In this document: piece after piece, positions 45,727 to 56,925 of the stretch
Numbering within the stretch: the stretch's first letter is position 1
Layout of the letters: each line of letters starts with the position of its first letter
Source: Streptomyces sparsogenes
Lineage (GTDB): Bacteria > Actinomycetota > Actinomycetes > Streptomycetales > Streptomycetaceae
Length of the DNA stretch: 64,000 nt
Direction of reading: 5' to 3'
NCBI RefSeq assembly: GCF_001704635.1
Contig: NZ_MAXF01000084.1
Coordinates: forward strand, 1 to 64,000
Made by a program: the position numbers and the translations under genes
Notes under the pieces: model-generated
The model's database searches: none
Told to the model about the DNA's origin: nothing
What the model saw: only the letters and a program-made list of their open reading frames with translations

Positions 45727-46572
45727 TCAGTCGGTGGCCGTGGCCGCCGCTGACGCCTGCTGGTTTCCACGCTCCAGGATGCGGCGGAAGGCGTAGTCCG
45801 CGATGTCCCGCCCGGCCTGGAGCGCCTTGGTGTCGGCGGTGGTCACGTCCGCGCCGGAGGTGTACCCGGCGATGGTGAAGTAGGCGTAGCGGCCGATGGC
45901 GTTGGCCGAGGCGCGGCAGTCCGCCTGGCGGCAGAAGACCGGCACGCCGCCGCCGGCCAGGGAGGCCACATTGGGCCCGGCCTGCTCCTTGGCCCGCTCC
46001 GCCGCCGCCTTGGTGTCGAACACGGCGATGCCGACGGTGACCGCCACGCCGTCCTTGGAGTAGGTGGCGCGGAACAGCGAGCGGCAGCCGTTGTTCGTCA
46101 GCGCGGGGCCGAGGCGGCCCTGGGCCGCCGTCGCGCAAGCGCTGGTGGCGGCGGTCGCGCCCTTGGTGTACGTGTGGCCGTTCCCGACGGCCTTCTCGCC
46201 GGGGAAGAGGGTGGCCGCGCTGAGCGGCGCCTTGTCCCGCTTGGCGCTGGAGAGGATGTCCAGCGGCTTCGGCGGGGCCGGCGGGGCGACGTCGGAGAAC
46301 GTCGGCTCGGGCGTCGAGGACTCGCTGGGCAGGTCCTGGGGCGCGGGCAGCCGGCTGGCCGAGTTGTCGGAGGACTTCCCCTTGTCGCCGCTGCTGATCA
46401 CGGCCGTGGCGACGATCGCCCCGATCGCGGCCGTCGCCAGCACGCCGCCGCCGATGAACAGCAGCTTGCGTCGGCGGCCGCGCCGCGCGGTGTCGTCGGC
46501 GAGCGCCGCCCAGTCCGGCGTCGGCGGCTGGGATCCCCCGGGCCCGTACGGCCCCCCTTGCCCAAAGCTCAT
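45727..46572 (-). CDS. Membrane-anchored hypothetical protein
   Basis: 281 residues: Gly/Pro-rich cytoplasmic start (GQGGPYGPGGSQPPTPDWAA), one membrane helix at about residues 38-62 (LLFIGGGVLATAAIGAIVAT), a Ser/Pro-rich linker, then an extracytoplasmic domain with four cysteines (TSACATAA, NNGCRSLF, VFCRQADCRAS). No known family recognised, but the layout is common in Streptomyces envelope proteins near rplM. ATG 46572 is preferred over 46581. Confidence 0.7.
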   Translation of the reverse strand: MSFGQGGPYGPGGSQPPTPDWAALADDTARRGRRRKLLFIGGGVLATAAIGAIVATAVISSGDKGKSSDNSASRLPAPQDLPSESSTPEPTFSDVAPPAPPKPLDILSSAKRDKAPLSAATLFPGEKAVGNGHTYTKGATAATSACATAAQGRLGPALTNNGCRSLFRATYSKDGVAVTVGIAVFDTKAAAERAKEQAGPNVASLAGGGVPVFCRQADCRASANAIGRYAYFTIAGYTSGADVTTADTKALQAGRDIADYAFRRILERGNQQASAAATATD

Positions 46573-46940
46573 GGCGCGCATTTTAGACCGGGTGGGTGAG
46601 GAACCGGCCCGTTCGGGGCCGGTTCGGGTGGCTCGGAGGTCACGATTCGGTGGGTGACGCTGTGTGTCCGGGGCGTGGCCGGGGCGTGAGTGGGGTGGCA
46701 GCGCGGCGGGCCGGGGCCGGGGGGCGTTTTGACCCGTCCGGGGGCGGGCCGGTATTCTGCCAGTTCGTTATGCGTATTGGCTTGCTCGTTCTCACGTGAG
46801 AGGCCGTTACGCCGGTCCACCGGGCCGATGACCAGCGGCAGGCACTCGGTTTGCGTCACCGACGTGCGGCCAAGGCTGTCGTGATCGTCCGTGGTGGCCT
46901 TGTCAGGACCACACTCACTGAAGAAGCGAAGGCTACGACC
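46573..46940. other. Gap holding the rplM promoter and leader
   Basis: A 368-base divergent gap. The rplM promoter lies at 46729-46758, leaving an untranslated leader of about 175 bases before the GTG of rplM. Short GC-rich inverted repeats (for example around 46803-46830) suggest a structured leader. No gene is seen. Confidence 0.55.
46729..46758 (+). promoter_or_regulatory. rplM-rpsI promoter
   Basis: TTGACC (46729-46734), an 18-base spacer and TATTCT (46753-46758) make a near-consensus housekeeping promoter. It is one of the clearest in the window. Confidence 0.75.
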
Positions 46941-47384
46941 GTGCGTACGTACAGCCCCAAGCCCGGCGACGTCCAGCGTCAGTGGCACGTCATCGACGCC
47001 ACCGACGTCGTCCTGGGCCGCCTGGCCTCTCAGGCCGCCACCCTTCTCCGGGGCAAGCACAAGCCGGTGTACGCGCCGCATGTCGACGCTGGTGACTTCG
47101 TCATCATCATCAACGCCGACAAGGTGCACCTCTCCGGCAACAAGCGGACCCAGAAGATGGCGTACCGCCACTCCGGCTACCCGGGTGGTCTGCGTTCCAT
47201 CCGCTACGACGAGCTGCTCGAGAAGAGCCCGGAGAAGGCCGTCGAGAAGGCCATCAAGGGCATGCTCCCGAAGAACACCCTGGGCCGCCAGATGCTCTCG
47301 AAGCTGAAGGTCTACGCGGGTGACCAGCACCCGCACGGCGCTCAGCAGCCGGTTCCGTTCGAGATCACCCAGGTCGCGCAGTAG
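46941..47384 (+). CDS. rplM: 50S ribosomal protein L13 (uL13)
   Basis: 147 residues; early 50S assembly protein. [40 protein letters not shown] and [20 protein letters not shown] identify it. GTG 46941 gives the standard N-terminus ([10 protein letters not shown]); earlier in-frame starts would add unrelated sequence. Operon with rpsI, 41-base gap. Confidence 0.96.
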   Translation: MRTYSPKPGDVQRQWHVIDATDVVLGRLASQAATLLRGKHKPVYAPHVDAGDFVIIINADKVHLSGNKRTQKMAYRHSGYPGGLRSIRYDELLEKSPEKAVEKAIKGMLPKNTLGRQMLSKLKVYAGDQHPHGAQQPVPFEITQVAQ

Positions 47385-47425
47385 TCCGGCCACCCACTGA
47401 GACTGAAGAGAATCTGAGGAGCATC

Positions 47426-47929
47426 GTGGCCGAGACCACCGCCGAGACCCCCCTCGACGTCGAGGAGTACACCACCGAGAGCGTGGAGACGATCGAGTCG
47501 GAGTACACCTCCGAGTCGCTCGCTTCCCGCTTCGGCGAGCCCCAGCCGGCCGCCGGCACCGGGCGCCGCAAGAACGCCATCGCCCGCGTCCGCATCGTGC
47601 CGGGCAGCGGCCAGTGGAAGATCAACGGTCGCACCCTTGAGGACTACTTCCCCAACAAGGTGCACCAGCAGGAAGTCAACGAGCCCTTCAAGGTGCTCGA
47701 GCTGGACGACCGCTACGACGTCATCGCCCGCATCGCGGGCGGCGGCGTCTCCGGTCAGGCCGGTGCGCTGCGCCTGGGCATCGCCCGCGCGCTGAACGAG
47801 GCGGACGTGGACAACAACCGCGGCCCGCTGAAGAAGGCCGGCTTCCTGACCCGTGACGACCGCGCCACCGAGCGCAAGAAGGCCGGTCTGAAGAAGGCCC
47901 GCAAGGCGCCGCAGTACAGCAAGCGCTGA
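47426..47929 (+). CDS. rpsI: 30S ribosomal protein S9 (uS9)
   Basis: 167 residues. The last 125 are S9 ([52 protein letters not shown]), whose C-terminal Arg touches P-site tRNA. The first 45 form an acidic extension rich in Glu and Thr, seen in actinobacterial S9. GTG 47426 follows GAGGAG. Confidence 0.97.
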   Translation: MAETTAETPLDVEEYTTESVETIESEYTSESLASRFGEPQPAAGTGRRKNAIARVRIVPGSGQWKINGRTLEDYFPNKVHQQEVNEPFKVLELDDRYDVIARIAGGGVSGQAGALRLGIARALNEADVDNNRGPLKKAGFLTRDDRATERKKAGLKKARKAPQYSKR

Positions 47930-47971
47930 TCGCGCGGCCTCGCTGCTCATACGGCGGCTTCGCCCGCTGTT

Positions 47972-48012
47972 CGAACGCCCCGGCGGCACCACACGTGCCG
48001 CCGGGGCGTTCG
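47972..48012. terminator. Terminator after rpsI
   Basis: A perfect 17-bp stem pairs CGAACGCCCCGGCGGCA (47972-47988) with 47996-48012 across the loop CCACACG, 43 bases after the rpsI stop. Downstream, TTCGGC (48009-48014) and TATACC (48033-48038), 18 bases apart, may be the glmM promoter, partly overlapping the right arm. Confidence 0.8.
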
Positions 48013-48084
48013 GCTATCGGCACCCGGGGGCGTATACCTTCAAGCAAGCTGCCGACCCCCGGCTCGTAATCTCGGAGGACACCA

Positions 48085-49443
48085 GTGGGACGACTCTTCG
48101 GTACGGACGGTGTGCGCGGTGTCGCCAACGCCGACCTGACGGCTGAGATGGCGCTCGGCCTGTCGGTCGCGGCGGCGCATGTGCTCGCCGAAGCGGGAAC
48201 CTTCGAAGGCCATCGGCCGGTGGCGGTGGTCGGGAGGGATCCGCGCGCGTCCGGGGAGTTCCTGGAGGCCGCCGTGGTGGCCGGGCTGGCGAGCGCGGGC
48301 GTGGACGTGCTGCGGGTGGGCGTGCTGCCGACGCCCGCCGTGGCGTACCTGACCGGCGCGCTCGACGCGGACCTGGGCGTGATGCTGTCCGCCAGCCACA
48401 ACCCGATGCCCGACAACGGCATCAAGTTCTTCGCGCGCGGCGGCCACAAGCTCGCGGACGAGCTGGAGGACCGCATCGAGACCACCTACCGCGCGCACGC
48501 CTCCGGCGAGCCGTGGGACCGGCCCACCGGCGCGGGTGTGGGCCGAGTGCGTGAATACGGGGAGGGTTTCGACAAGTACGTCGCCCACCTCGTCGGGGTC
48601 CTCCCGAACCGGCTCGACGGGCTGAAGGTCGTCGTCGACGGGGCGCACGGCGCGGCCTCCCGGGTCTCCCCGGAGGCGTTCAACCGGGCCGGCGCCGAGG
48701 TCATCACCATCGGCACCGATCCCGACGGGCTCAACATCAACGACGGCTACGGCTCCACCCACCTGGACCGGCTCAAGGCCGCCGTCCTCGAGCACGGGGC
48801 CGACCTGGGCATCGCCCATGACGGGGACGCCGACCGCTGCCTGGCCGTGGACGCGGCGGGTGAGGAGGTCGACGGCGACCAGATCCTCGCGGTGCTCGCC
48901 CTCGCGCTGCGCGAGGCGGGCACCCTGCGCGAGAACACGGTCGTCGGCACCGTGATGTCCAACCTCGGCTTCAAGCTCGCCATGCGCCGCGAGGGCGTCG
49001 AGCTGGTCCAGACGGCGGTCGGCGACCGCTATGTGCTGGAGGAGATGAAGGAGCACGGCTACGCCCTCGGCGGCGAGCAGTCCGGCCATGTCATCGTCCT
49101 CGACCACGCGACCACCGGCGACGGCACGCTGACCGGCCTGCTGCTGGCCGCGCGGGTGGCCGCCACCGGCCGCACGCTGGCCGACCTCGCCCGCGTCATG
49201 GAGCGGCTGCCGCAGGTGCTGATCAACGTGCGCGACGTGGACAAGTCGCGGGTCGCCGCCAGCGCCGAGCTGGCCACGGCGGTGGCGGACGCGGAGCGGG
49301 AGCTGGGGGAGACCGGGCGGGTGCTGCTGCGGCCGTCCGGCACCGAGCCCGTCGTACGGGTGATGGTGGAGGCCGCGGACATCGACCAGGCCCGGTCGGT
49401 CGCGGGCCGCCTCGCGGACGTGGTGAAGTCGGCGCTGGGCTAG
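48085..49443 (+). CDS. glmM: Phosphoglucosamine mutase
   Basis: 452 residues; converts glucosamine-6-P to glucosamine-1-P for UDP-GlcNAc and wall synthesis. It has the phosphoserine loop [16 protein letters not shown], the metal loop DGDADRC, the sugar loop GGEQSGHV and the C-terminal phosphate loop [15 protein letters not shown] 48085 follows GGAGGA. The enzyme of the preceding step, GlmS, is encoded 2.3 kb downstream. Confidence 0.97.
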   Translation: MGRLFGTDGVRGVANADLTAEMALGLSVAAAHVLAEAGTFEGHRPVAVVGRDPRASGEFLEAAVVAGLASAGVDVLRVGVLPTPAVAYLTGALDADLGVMLSASHNPMPDNGIKFFARGGHKLADELEDRIETTYRAHASGEPWDRPTGAGVGRVREYGEGFDKYVAHLVGVLPNRLDGLKVVVDGAHGAASRVSPEAFNRAGAEVITIGTDPDGLNINDGYGSTHLDRLKAAVLEHGADLGIAHDGDADRCLAVDAAGEEVDGDQILAVLALALREAGTLRENTVVGTVMSNLGFKLAMRREGVELVQTAVGDRYVLEEMKEHGYALGGEQSGHVIVLDHATTGDGTLTGLLLAARVAATGRTLADLARVMERLPQVLINVRDVDKSRVAASAELATAVADAERELGETGRVLLRPSGTEPVVRVMVEAADIDQARSVAGRLADVVKSALG

Positions 49444-49453
49444 CCCCGGAAAC

Positions 49454-49519
49454 TTGCGGTGAGTATCGGACAGCGACACGCCGACGTAACGGCGTGTCGC
49501 TGTCTCGTACTCACCGCAA
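49454..49519. terminator. Large two-tier dyad between glmM and the DUF389 gene
   Basis: Outer stem TTGCGGTGAGTA with its complement (49454-49465 / 49508-49519) and inner stem ACAGCGACACGCC with its complement (49470-49482 / 49491-49503) are separated by 4-base internal loops; the apical loop has 8 bases. This 66-base dyad fits a bidirectional terminator between convergent genes. Confidence 0.8.
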
Positions 49520-49538
49520 ACCAGCGCCGGACGCCGGG

Positions 49539-50480
49539 CTACGGGCGCCGGAGCGCCCGCCCGCGCTGCCTGGCCCACAGGAACTTCTGGGCCAGCAGCG
49601 TGAGCGTGCCCGCGACCACGATCCCGGCCAGGTTCAGCAGCAGCTGCTCCGTCGAGCCCCACATCTGGTCGATGTCGCCGTAGCCGAGCGCCACCGCCGC
49701 GTTGGCCGCCGCCGGCACCGTGGTGACCGAGATCGCCACGCCCACCAGCGCCCCGGACTTCGCCGAAGTCAGCGAGAGGGTGCCGGCGACGCCGGCGAGC
49801 AGGGCCACGACGAAGGAGAACATGTCCGGCTTCCAGATGAAGTCGGTGTTCGGGCGCGCCCGCTCCAGCATGTCCTTGTGGAACAGCCCGAAGGCGTCCA
49901 TCAGCACGCCGAAGCCGGTCGTCAGCGCCATCGCCACCACGAAGCCCGCGACCAGCGCTATCAGCGAGCGGGCGGCGAGCCGCGGGGCCCGCTGCACCAG
50001 CGCCGTGGACAGCCCGGCCAGCGGGCCGAACTCCGGGCCCACCGCCATCGCGCCCACGATCAGGATCGCGTTGTCCAGCACCACACCGCAGGCCGCGATC
50101 ATCGTGGCGAGGACGAGGAAGGCCAGGAAGGTCACGGAGAGCGTGGACTCCTCGTGGGTGGCCTCGGTCAGGTGCTCCCACAGGACGGCGTCCGCGCCCT
50201 CGCCCGGGGCCTCCTCCTCCGCCTCGTCGGCGCGCCTGGACAGCGACAGGTCGATGTTCTCCACGGCGATCGAGCCGTCGGTGTCCAGGCCCAGCGCGCG
50301 CAGCTCGGCCAGCAGGGTGTCGCCCGCCTCGCGCGCCACGTCGACCAGCACCACGTCCCCCGCCGGGACGCGGGCCACGCCCGGCAGCACCACGAGGTGC
50401 GTGGTGCCCACCGTCTTCTCCACGGTGCGCACCACCTCGTCGGTGCGGTCGGCCGGGACGATCAGCCGCAGGTGCAGCAC
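49539..50480 (-). CDS. DUF389 membrane protein
   Basis: 313 residues. A soluble N-terminal part (1-110) is followed by six or so membrane helices with the DUF389 signature NAILIVGAMAVGPEFGPLAG and SAKSGALVGVAISVTTVPAA. Transport or sensing of a small molecule is assumed for the family; nothing here shows which. It lies 21 bases downstream of coaA on the same strand and is probably co-transcribed with it. Confidence 0.85.
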   Translation of the reverse strand: MLHLRLIVPADRTDEVVRTVEKTVGTTHLVVLPGVARVPAGDVVLVDVAREAGDTLLAELRALGLDTDGSIAVENIDLSLSRRADEAEEEAPGEGADAVLWEHLTEATHEESTLSVTFLAFLVLATMIAACGVVLDNAILIVGAMAVGPEFGPLAGLSTALVQRAPRLAARSLIALVAGFVVAMALTTGFGVLMDAFGLFHKDMLERARPNTDFIWKPDMFSFVVALLAGVAGTLSLTSAKSGALVGVAISVTTVPAAANAAVALGYGDIDQMWGSTEQLLLNLAGIVVAGTLTLLAQKFLWARQRGRALRRP

Positions 50481-50501
50481 AGGGGTGCTCCCGTTCGTGA
50501 G

Positions 50502-51605
50502 TCAGAGTTTGCGCAGGGACAGCCGCCGGACCTTGTGGTCCGGGCCCTTGCGGAGCACCAGCGTGGCACGGCCCCGGGTGGGCGCGACGTTCTGCTGGAG
50601 ATTGGGCTTGTTGATGGTGCGCCACATCATGCGCGCGTAGTCCAGCGCCTCCTCCTCGGAGACCTGGGTGTACTTGCGGAAGTACGAGGAGGGGTCCTGG
50701 AAGGCCGTCTCGCGCAGCTTGCGGAAGCGGCCCAGGTACCAGCTCTCGATGTCCTCGGTGCGGGCGTCGACGTACACGCTGAAGTCGAAGAAGTCGGCGA
50801 GGCCGACGCGGGTGAGCCCGTCCTTGCCGGGCAGCGCGGGCTGGAGCACGTTGAGCCCCTCGACGATCAGGATGTCGGGGCGGCGCACGGTCAGCCGCTC
50901 GCCCGGCACGATGTCGTAGATCAGGTGCGAGTAGACGGGCGCCGACACCTCCTCCTTGCCCGCCTTCACATCCGCCACGAACCGGGTCAGCGCCCTGCGG
51001 TCGTACGACTCGGGGAAGCCCTTGCGGGACATCAGGCCGCGCCGGTGCAGCTCCGCGTTGGGGTGCAGAAAGCCGTCGGTGGTGATCAGCTCGACGCGCG
51101 GGTGCTCGGGCCAGCGGGCCAGCAGCGCCTGCAGCAGCCGGGCGGTGGTGGACTTGCCGACCGCCACGCTGCCCGCCACGCCGATCACGAAGGGCGTGCC
51201 GGGCTGGGTGCCGCTGCCCTTCTTGGTGTCCCCGAGGAAGGTGTTGAGCGCGCCGCGCAGCCTGCCGGTGGCGGCCACGTACAGGTTGAGCAGCCGGGAC
51301 AGCGGGAGGTAGACGTCCCGCACCTCGTCGAGGTCGATGACGTCGCCGAGGCCGCGCAGCCGCTCGACCTCCTCGGCGGTGAGCGGCAGCGGGGTCTTGT
51401 CCCGCAGGGCGCTCCACTCGTCGCGGGACAGATCCACGTACGGGCTCGGCTCGGGCCGCCGCGGGGCGCGGGAGGGCTGCGCGGGATGCCGCGGGGGTGC
51501 GTCGTGCTCCGGGGGCGGGCCGTGCTGCGTGGGTGAGTCGTGCTCCGAGGGTGAGTCGTGCTCCGGGGGCGCGGGGTGCGCGTCCTGCGCGGGAGACGTG
51601 ATCAT
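50502..51605 (-). CDS. coaA: Pantothenate kinase type I
   Basis: 367 residues; first committed step of coenzyme A synthesis. Walker [39 protein letters not shown] and [11 protein letters not shown] are conserved. The first 55 residues are an unusual His/Asp/Pro/Ser-rich extension built from a 6-residue repeat ([24 protein letters not shown]). From memory the S. coelicolor enzyme has a shorter one. The start ATG 51605 has GAGAGG directly against it, so initiation may be weak or leaderless. Confidence 0.95.
   Translation of the reverse strand: MITSPAQDAHPAPPEHDSPSEHDSPTQHGPPPEHDAPPRHPAQPSRAPRRPEPSPYVDLSRDEWSALRDKTPLPLTAEEVERLRGLGDVIDLDEVRDVYLPLSRLLNLYVAATGRLRGALNTFLGDTKKGSGTQPGTPFVIGVAGSVAVGKSTTARLLQALLARWPEHPRVELITTDGFLHPNAELHRRGLMSRKGFPESYDRRALTRFVADVKAGKEEVSAPVYSHLIYDIVPGERLTVRRPDILIVEGLNVLQPALPGKDGLTRVGLADFFDFSVYVDARTEDIESWYLGRFRKLRETAFQDPSSYFRKYTQVSEEEALDYARMMWRTINKPNLQQNVAPTRGRATLVLRKGPDHKVRRLSLRKL
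51501..51572. repeat. Four 18-bp tandem repeats inside coaA
   Basis: Units at 51501-51518, 51519-51536, 51537-51554 and 51555-51572, each of the type GTCGTGCTCCGGGGGCGG, encode the repeated hexapeptide HDSPxE/HGPPPE near the CoaA N-terminus. The length is a multiple of three, so copy-number change keeps the frame. Confidence 0.8.
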
Positions 51606-51774
51606 CCTCTCATTGTCGGGGCTCGGCCCGGGGGCGTGGGGCGGGGCGGGGCGTGGGGTCCGTCACGCGTGGAGTGCACCGCGGCCGCCGGATGTGCGGC
51701 GGATGTGCGGCGGGCGGCGCAATGGGCGTGGGTGGTGGTCGGCGTGCGCGGCCACGGGCCGTACGCTGCAGTGC

Positions 51775-53622
<1,848 letters not shown>

Positions 53623-53626
53623 CGAG

Positions 53627-53995
53627 GTGATCATCGGGGTCGGCATCGACGTGGCCGAGATCGACCGCTTCGACGACGCGCTGCGGCGCACGCCGGGGCT
53701 GGCGGACCGGCTGTTCGTCGAACGCGAGCTGACCCTGCCGAGCGGCGAGCGGCGCGGGATCGCCTCGCTCGCCGCCCGCTTCGCGGCCAAGGAGGCGCTG
53801 GCCAAGGCGCTCGGCGCCCCGGGCGGGCTGCACTGGACCGACGCCGAGGTGCTGACGGAGTCCAGCGGGCAGCCGCGGCTCTCGGTGCGCGGCACGGTGG
53901 CGGCCCGGGCGGAGGAGCTGGGCGTACGGGCCTGGCACGTGTCCCTCAGCCATGACGCGGGGGTCGCGTCGGCGGTGGTGATCGCCGAGGGGTGA
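53627..53995 (+). CDS. acpS: Holo-[acyl-carrier-protein] synthase
   Basis: 122 residues; transfers the 4'-phosphopantetheine arm of CoA to [23 protein letters not shown] and [14 protein letters not shown] carry the metal and CoA site; [19 protein letters not shown] closes the fold. GTG 53627 lies four bases after the glmS stop, so translation is coupled. Confidence 0.95.
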   Translation: MIIGVGIDVAEIDRFDDALRRTPGLADRLFVERELTLPSGERRGIASLAARFAAKEALAKALGAPGGLHWTDAEVLTESSGQPRLSVRGTVAARAEELGVRAWHVSLSHDAGVASAVVIAEG

Positions 53996-54021
53996 GCTGC
54001 GCGGCTCGTAGGGGCGCGCCG

Positions 54022-54105
54022 GTGGCCCTACGACAGCCGGTGGGCTCTACGACAGCGTGCCTCGTGGTGCGTGGAGTCCGCCCGTGGGCTCTACGACAGC
54101 GTGCC
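54022..54105. repeat. Repeats of the bla 3' end in the acpS-bla gap
   Basis: GTGGGCTCTACGACAGCGTG plus CC occurs at 54084-54105, where it includes the bla stop (CTA at 54091-54093 on the plus strand). It recurs exactly at 54040-54061, with a shorter relative GTGGCCCTACGACAGCCG at 54022-54039. The gap between the convergent acpS and bla genes is therefore built from copies of the bla C-terminus. Confidence 0.8.
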
Positions 54106-55020
54106 GGCCACCACGGACGCCGCCTTCGCGATCAGCCTGTCGTCGGGCTCGGCGTCCTTGGCGGTGCGGTGGGAGAGGATCGCCATCACGATGGGCGCCT
54201 TGTGCGGGGGCCAGACGACGGCGATGTCGTTACGGGCGCCGTAGTAGCTTCCGGTCCCGGTCTTGTCGCCGACCACCCAGCCCTTTGGCACCCCGGCCCT
54301 GATGACCGTGTCGCCGGTCTTGTTGGTCCGCAGCCATGTGGTGAGTCGCGCACGTTCGGCCTTGCCGAGGGCGTCCCCGAGCACGAAGGCGCGCAGGTCC
54401 TTCGCGAACGCCCGCGGCGTGGTGGTGTCCCGCGTCTCGCCGGGGACCCATCGGCTCAGATACGGCTCGGGGCGATCCATCCGGGTGACGTCATCGCCCA
54501 TCTCCTCCAGCGCGGCGTCCAGGGCCTTGGGCCCGCCCAGCTCCTTGAGGATGAGGTTGGCGGCGGCGTTGTCGCTGTAGCGGATGGTGGCGTCGCACAG
54601 TTCGGCGAGGGTCATGCCGGTGTCGACGTGCTTCTCGGTGACGGGGGAGTTGGGGAGCAGCACGCTCCGGTCATACGTGATCTTCTTGTCCATCCCGCCG
54701 AGCGAGACCTTGTCCAGGAGGACACCGCAGGCCAGGGCCTTGAACGTGGAGTTGTAGGCGAAGCGCTCGCCGTCGTTGTACGCCACCTCCCGCCCGGTGC
54801 CGGTGTCGATGGCGTAGACGCCCAGGCGCGCGCCGAACTCGCGCTCGAGCTTCTTGAAGTCGCCGACGTACGGCTTCGCGGTCGCACTCGGCTTCCCGGC
54901 CGCGCTCGGCTGCGCCGTCTCGGCGGCTGGGGAGCCGTCCTGGCCGCAGGCCGCGAGCGGGACGAGGGTGAGGGTGGTGAGCGCACCGCGAAGGGCGCGC
55001 CGGGCGCGGGTGTGCGGCAT
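54091..55020 (-). CDS. bla: Class A beta-lactamase (lipoprotein)
   Basis: 309 residues. The signal peptide ends in a lipobox (LVPLAACGQ), so it is probably lipid-anchored as well as exported. Catalytic motifs are all present: S-T-F-K ([11 protein letters not shown]), S-D-N ([10 protein letters not shown]) and K-T-G ([12 protein letters not shown]). The omega loop reads RPEPYLSRW, with the general base Glu kept but Asn170 replaced by Ser. It is divergent from a LysR gene, matching inducible bla loci of Streptomyces. ATG 55020. It hydrolyses penicillins; spectrum unknown. Confidence 0.93.
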   Translation of the reverse strand: MPHTRARRALRGALTTLTLVPLAACGQDGSPAAETAQPSAAGKPSATAKPYVGDFKKLEREFGARLGVYAIDTGTGREVAYNDGERFAYNSTFKALACGVLLDKVSLGGMDKKITYDRSVLLPNSPVTEKHVDTGMTLAELCDATIRYSDNAAANLILKELGGPKALDAALEEMGDDVTRMDRPEPYLSRWVPGETRDTTTPRAFAKDLRAFVLGDALGKAERARLTTWLRTNKTGDTVIRAGVPKGWVVGDKTGTGSYYGARNDIAVVWPPHKAPIVMAILSHRTAKDAEPDDRLIAKAASVVAGTLS

Positions 55021-55104
55021 GGTCAGGTCCTCCTGCGGGGGGTGTGGCTGTGACCGTGCCACTCTCTCCTCGCGCCACCCATGCGATCCAATACGCTTCT
55101 GACG

Positions 55105-55120
55105 ACTTCCATGTCGAAGT
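55105..55120. promoter_or_regulatory. Inverted repeat between bla and the LysR gene
   Basis: ACTTCCATGTCGAAGT has perfect 5-base arms (ACTTC/GAAGT) around 6 bases. It lies 21 bases upstream of the LysR start, in the only gap between the divergent genes. This is the expected position of a LysR binding site controlling both. Confidence 0.6.
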
Positions 55121-55140
55121 GACATAAGGGGGCGGGCGTT

Positions 55141-56022
55141 GTGGATCTCGTGGGGGCGTGCCGCGCGTTCGTCAGCGTCAGTGAGCGCGGCAGCTTCACC
55201 GTCGGCGCGGCCGCCGCCCGGATGTCCCAGCCGGTGGCCAGCCGCCGTATCGCGGCTCTGGAGGCACACGTCGGCGAGCCGCTGTTCGAGCGCACCTCGC
55301 GGCGTGCCGTCCTCACCCCCTTCGGCCGGGAGATGCTGCCGGCGGCCCGGCAGCTCGTCCTCGCCGCCGACGTACTGCTGCACGAGGCGGAGGCCGCCAA
55401 GCGCAAGCCGTGGCGGCTCGCCGTGCCCGGGATCTGCCCCACCGCCGACCTCGCCCGCCTCGTCGCCGACGCACGAGGACTCGGCGTCACCCTGGAACTC
55501 CGTGTCGGCCCGCCGCCACGGCGGCTGGAACTCATCCGCTCCCAACAGGTGCGCGCCGCGCTGCTCCCGGTGGCGCGGGACGAGGCGATGTGGACGGTGC
55601 CGCTCGGCCTGGCGGGTGCTCAGGACCCCGGCGTGAAGCGGGTCTACCTCGAGACGCTGCGGATGGGCCGGGCCGACCCCGAGCCGGCCCGCCGGGTCTG
55701 GATCCAGCCCGAAGACGACGCCCCGCACATCCGCGACCCCCTGACACGGCTGCGCGACGCCGTCGGCCTGCGGCCCGTACAGCTCGCCGTCGCGGACGAC
55801 CTCACCACCGCCGCGGCGGATGTGCTGTGCTCCCGCGATCTGCTGCTGTGCTCACCCGCGCAGGCCCGGGAACTCGCCCTGAGCTGGCGCCCCATCGGCG
55901 AGATCGCGCTCACCCGCGGATACGCCCTCACCGCCGCCGCGCCCGGCGATCCCCACCACCTCCAGGCGCGCCTGGGGGACGCGATCGCGCGCTGCCTCGG
56001 CGCGGAGGGGGCGCCCGCATGA
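55141..56022 (+). CDS. LysR-family regulator, BlaA-like
   Basis: 293 residues. N-terminal winged helix ([49 protein letters not shown]) followed by an effector-binding domain. It starts at GTG 55141 after AAGGGGG, ends with ATGA overlapping the serine-hydrolase gene, and is divergent from bla. This reproduces, from memory, the S. cacaoi arrangement in which BlaA (LysR) and BlaB control the divergent beta-lactamase. It is therefore the probable activator. Confidence 0.85.
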   Translation: MDLVGACRAFVSVSERGSFTVGAAAARMSQPVASRRIAALEAHVGEPLFERTSRRAVLTPFGREMLPAARQLVLAADVLLHEAEAAKRKPWRLAVPGICPTADLARLVADARGLGVTLELRVGPPPRRLELIRSQQVRAALLPVARDEAMWTVPLGLAGAQDPGVKRVYLETLRMGRADPEPARRVWIQPEDDAPHIRDPLTRLRDAVGLRPVQLAVADDLTTAAADVLCSRDLLLCSPAQARELALSWRPIGEIALTRGYALTAAAPGDPHHLQARLGDAIARCLGAEGAPA

Positions 56023-56918
56023 CCGAGGCGCTGCTGCGCGACCTGCGCGGCCGACTGCGCGACGGCGGTCTGCGCGGCTACCTCCTCGTCCGGGACCTGC
56101 ACACCGGCGAGGAGCTGGGCATCGACCCGGATGTCCCCCTGCCCTCCGCTTCCCTCGTCAAGGTCCCGCTCGCCCTGGCGACGGCGGAGCGTATCCGGCG
56201 CGGCGAGCTGGACGGGGCCACGATGCTCGACGTGCGGCCCGGCGGGATCACCACCCCGGGCCCCACCGGGCTGAGCCGATTCCGCCACCCCGCCCGGATC
56301 GCCGTCGACGACCTGCTCTATCTGAGCACCTGCGTGAGCGACAACTCGGCCGCCGACGCGCTGTTCGACCTCACCCCGCCCGCCCGGGTCGCCGGCCTCC
56401 TCCACGAGCTCGGCCTGCGCGGCCTCACCGTCCGGCACACCATGCGCGAACTGGGCGACACCCCCGCCGAACGCTTCGACGCCACCCAGGCGCACCTCGC
56501 CCACGCCCTCGCCATCGACGCCGGCACCAGTGGCCGCGGCCACCGCCTACCACAGCTCGACACCACCCGCGCCAACACCGGCAGCGCCCGCGCCTGGGTC
56601 GAACTGCTCCAGGCCCTGTGGACCCCGTCGAAGATCCACCCGGACGTGGCCGCCCGCCTGCGCGGACTCATGTCCCAGAACGTGATCCGGCACCGCCTCG
56701 CCCCGGACTTCAGCTCCGACGCCACCACCTGGTCCTCCAAGACCGGCACCCTCCTCAACCTCCGCCACGAGATCGGCGTCGTCGAGCACTCCGACGGTCA
56801 GTCCTTCGCCATCGCCGCCCTCACCGAGTCCCTCGTCCCCGCCGGCACCCAACCCGGCGCCGACGCCCTCATGTCCCAGGCCGCCCGGGCGCTGCGCGAC
56901 CACCTCCGGCAGATGTGA
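56019..56918 (+). CDS. Cytoplasmic serine beta-lactamase-like protein, BlaB-like
   Basis: 299 residues with the penicillin-recognising fold but no signal peptide. Motifs: S-L-V-K (LPSASLVKVPLAL), S-D-N (CVSDNSAADALF) and K-T-G (WSSKTGTLLN). The omega-loop Glu is not obvious (RELGDTPAERFDATQAHLA). Coupled by ATGA to the LysR gene. In S. cacaoi a similar protein, BlaB, is required for induction of the beta-lactamase, so this is more likely a regulator or sensor than a resistance enzyme. Confidence 0.82.
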   Translation: MTEALLRDLRGRLRDGGLRGYLLVRDLHTGEELGIDPDVPLPSASLVKVPLALATAERIRRGELDGATMLDVRPGGITTPGPTGLSRFRHPARIAVDDLLYLSTCVSDNSAADALFDLTPPARVAGLLHELGLRGLTVRHTMRELGDTPAERFDATQAHLAHALAIDAGTSGRGHRLPQLDTTRANTGSARAWVELLQALWTPSKIHPDVAARLRGLMSQNVIRHRLAPDFSSDATTWSSKTGTLLNLRHEIGVVEHSDGQSFAIAALTESLVPAGTQPGADALMSQAARALRDHLRQM

Positions 56919-56925
56919 ACGCTGG

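Noticed and set aside
23340..46572. Mobile element (integrative element, transposon or prophage)
   Set aside because: No integrase, transposase, attachment repeat, tRNA target or phage gene is visible; only composition and gene content suggest acquisition.
48040..51417. Very long open frame (about 1,125 codons) on the minus strand across glmM and beyond
   Set aside because: It is the high-GC shadow of glmM, the DUF389 gene and part of coaA. Its product is low-complexity Arg/Gly/Ala sequence with no domains, and the real genes have full conserved motifs.
51606..51774. glmS ribozyme or riboswitch upstream of glmS
   Set aside because: The gap before glmS is short, lacks the conserved ribozyme core and fits a leaderless promoter better. 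The glmS ribozyme is known mainly from Firmicutes.
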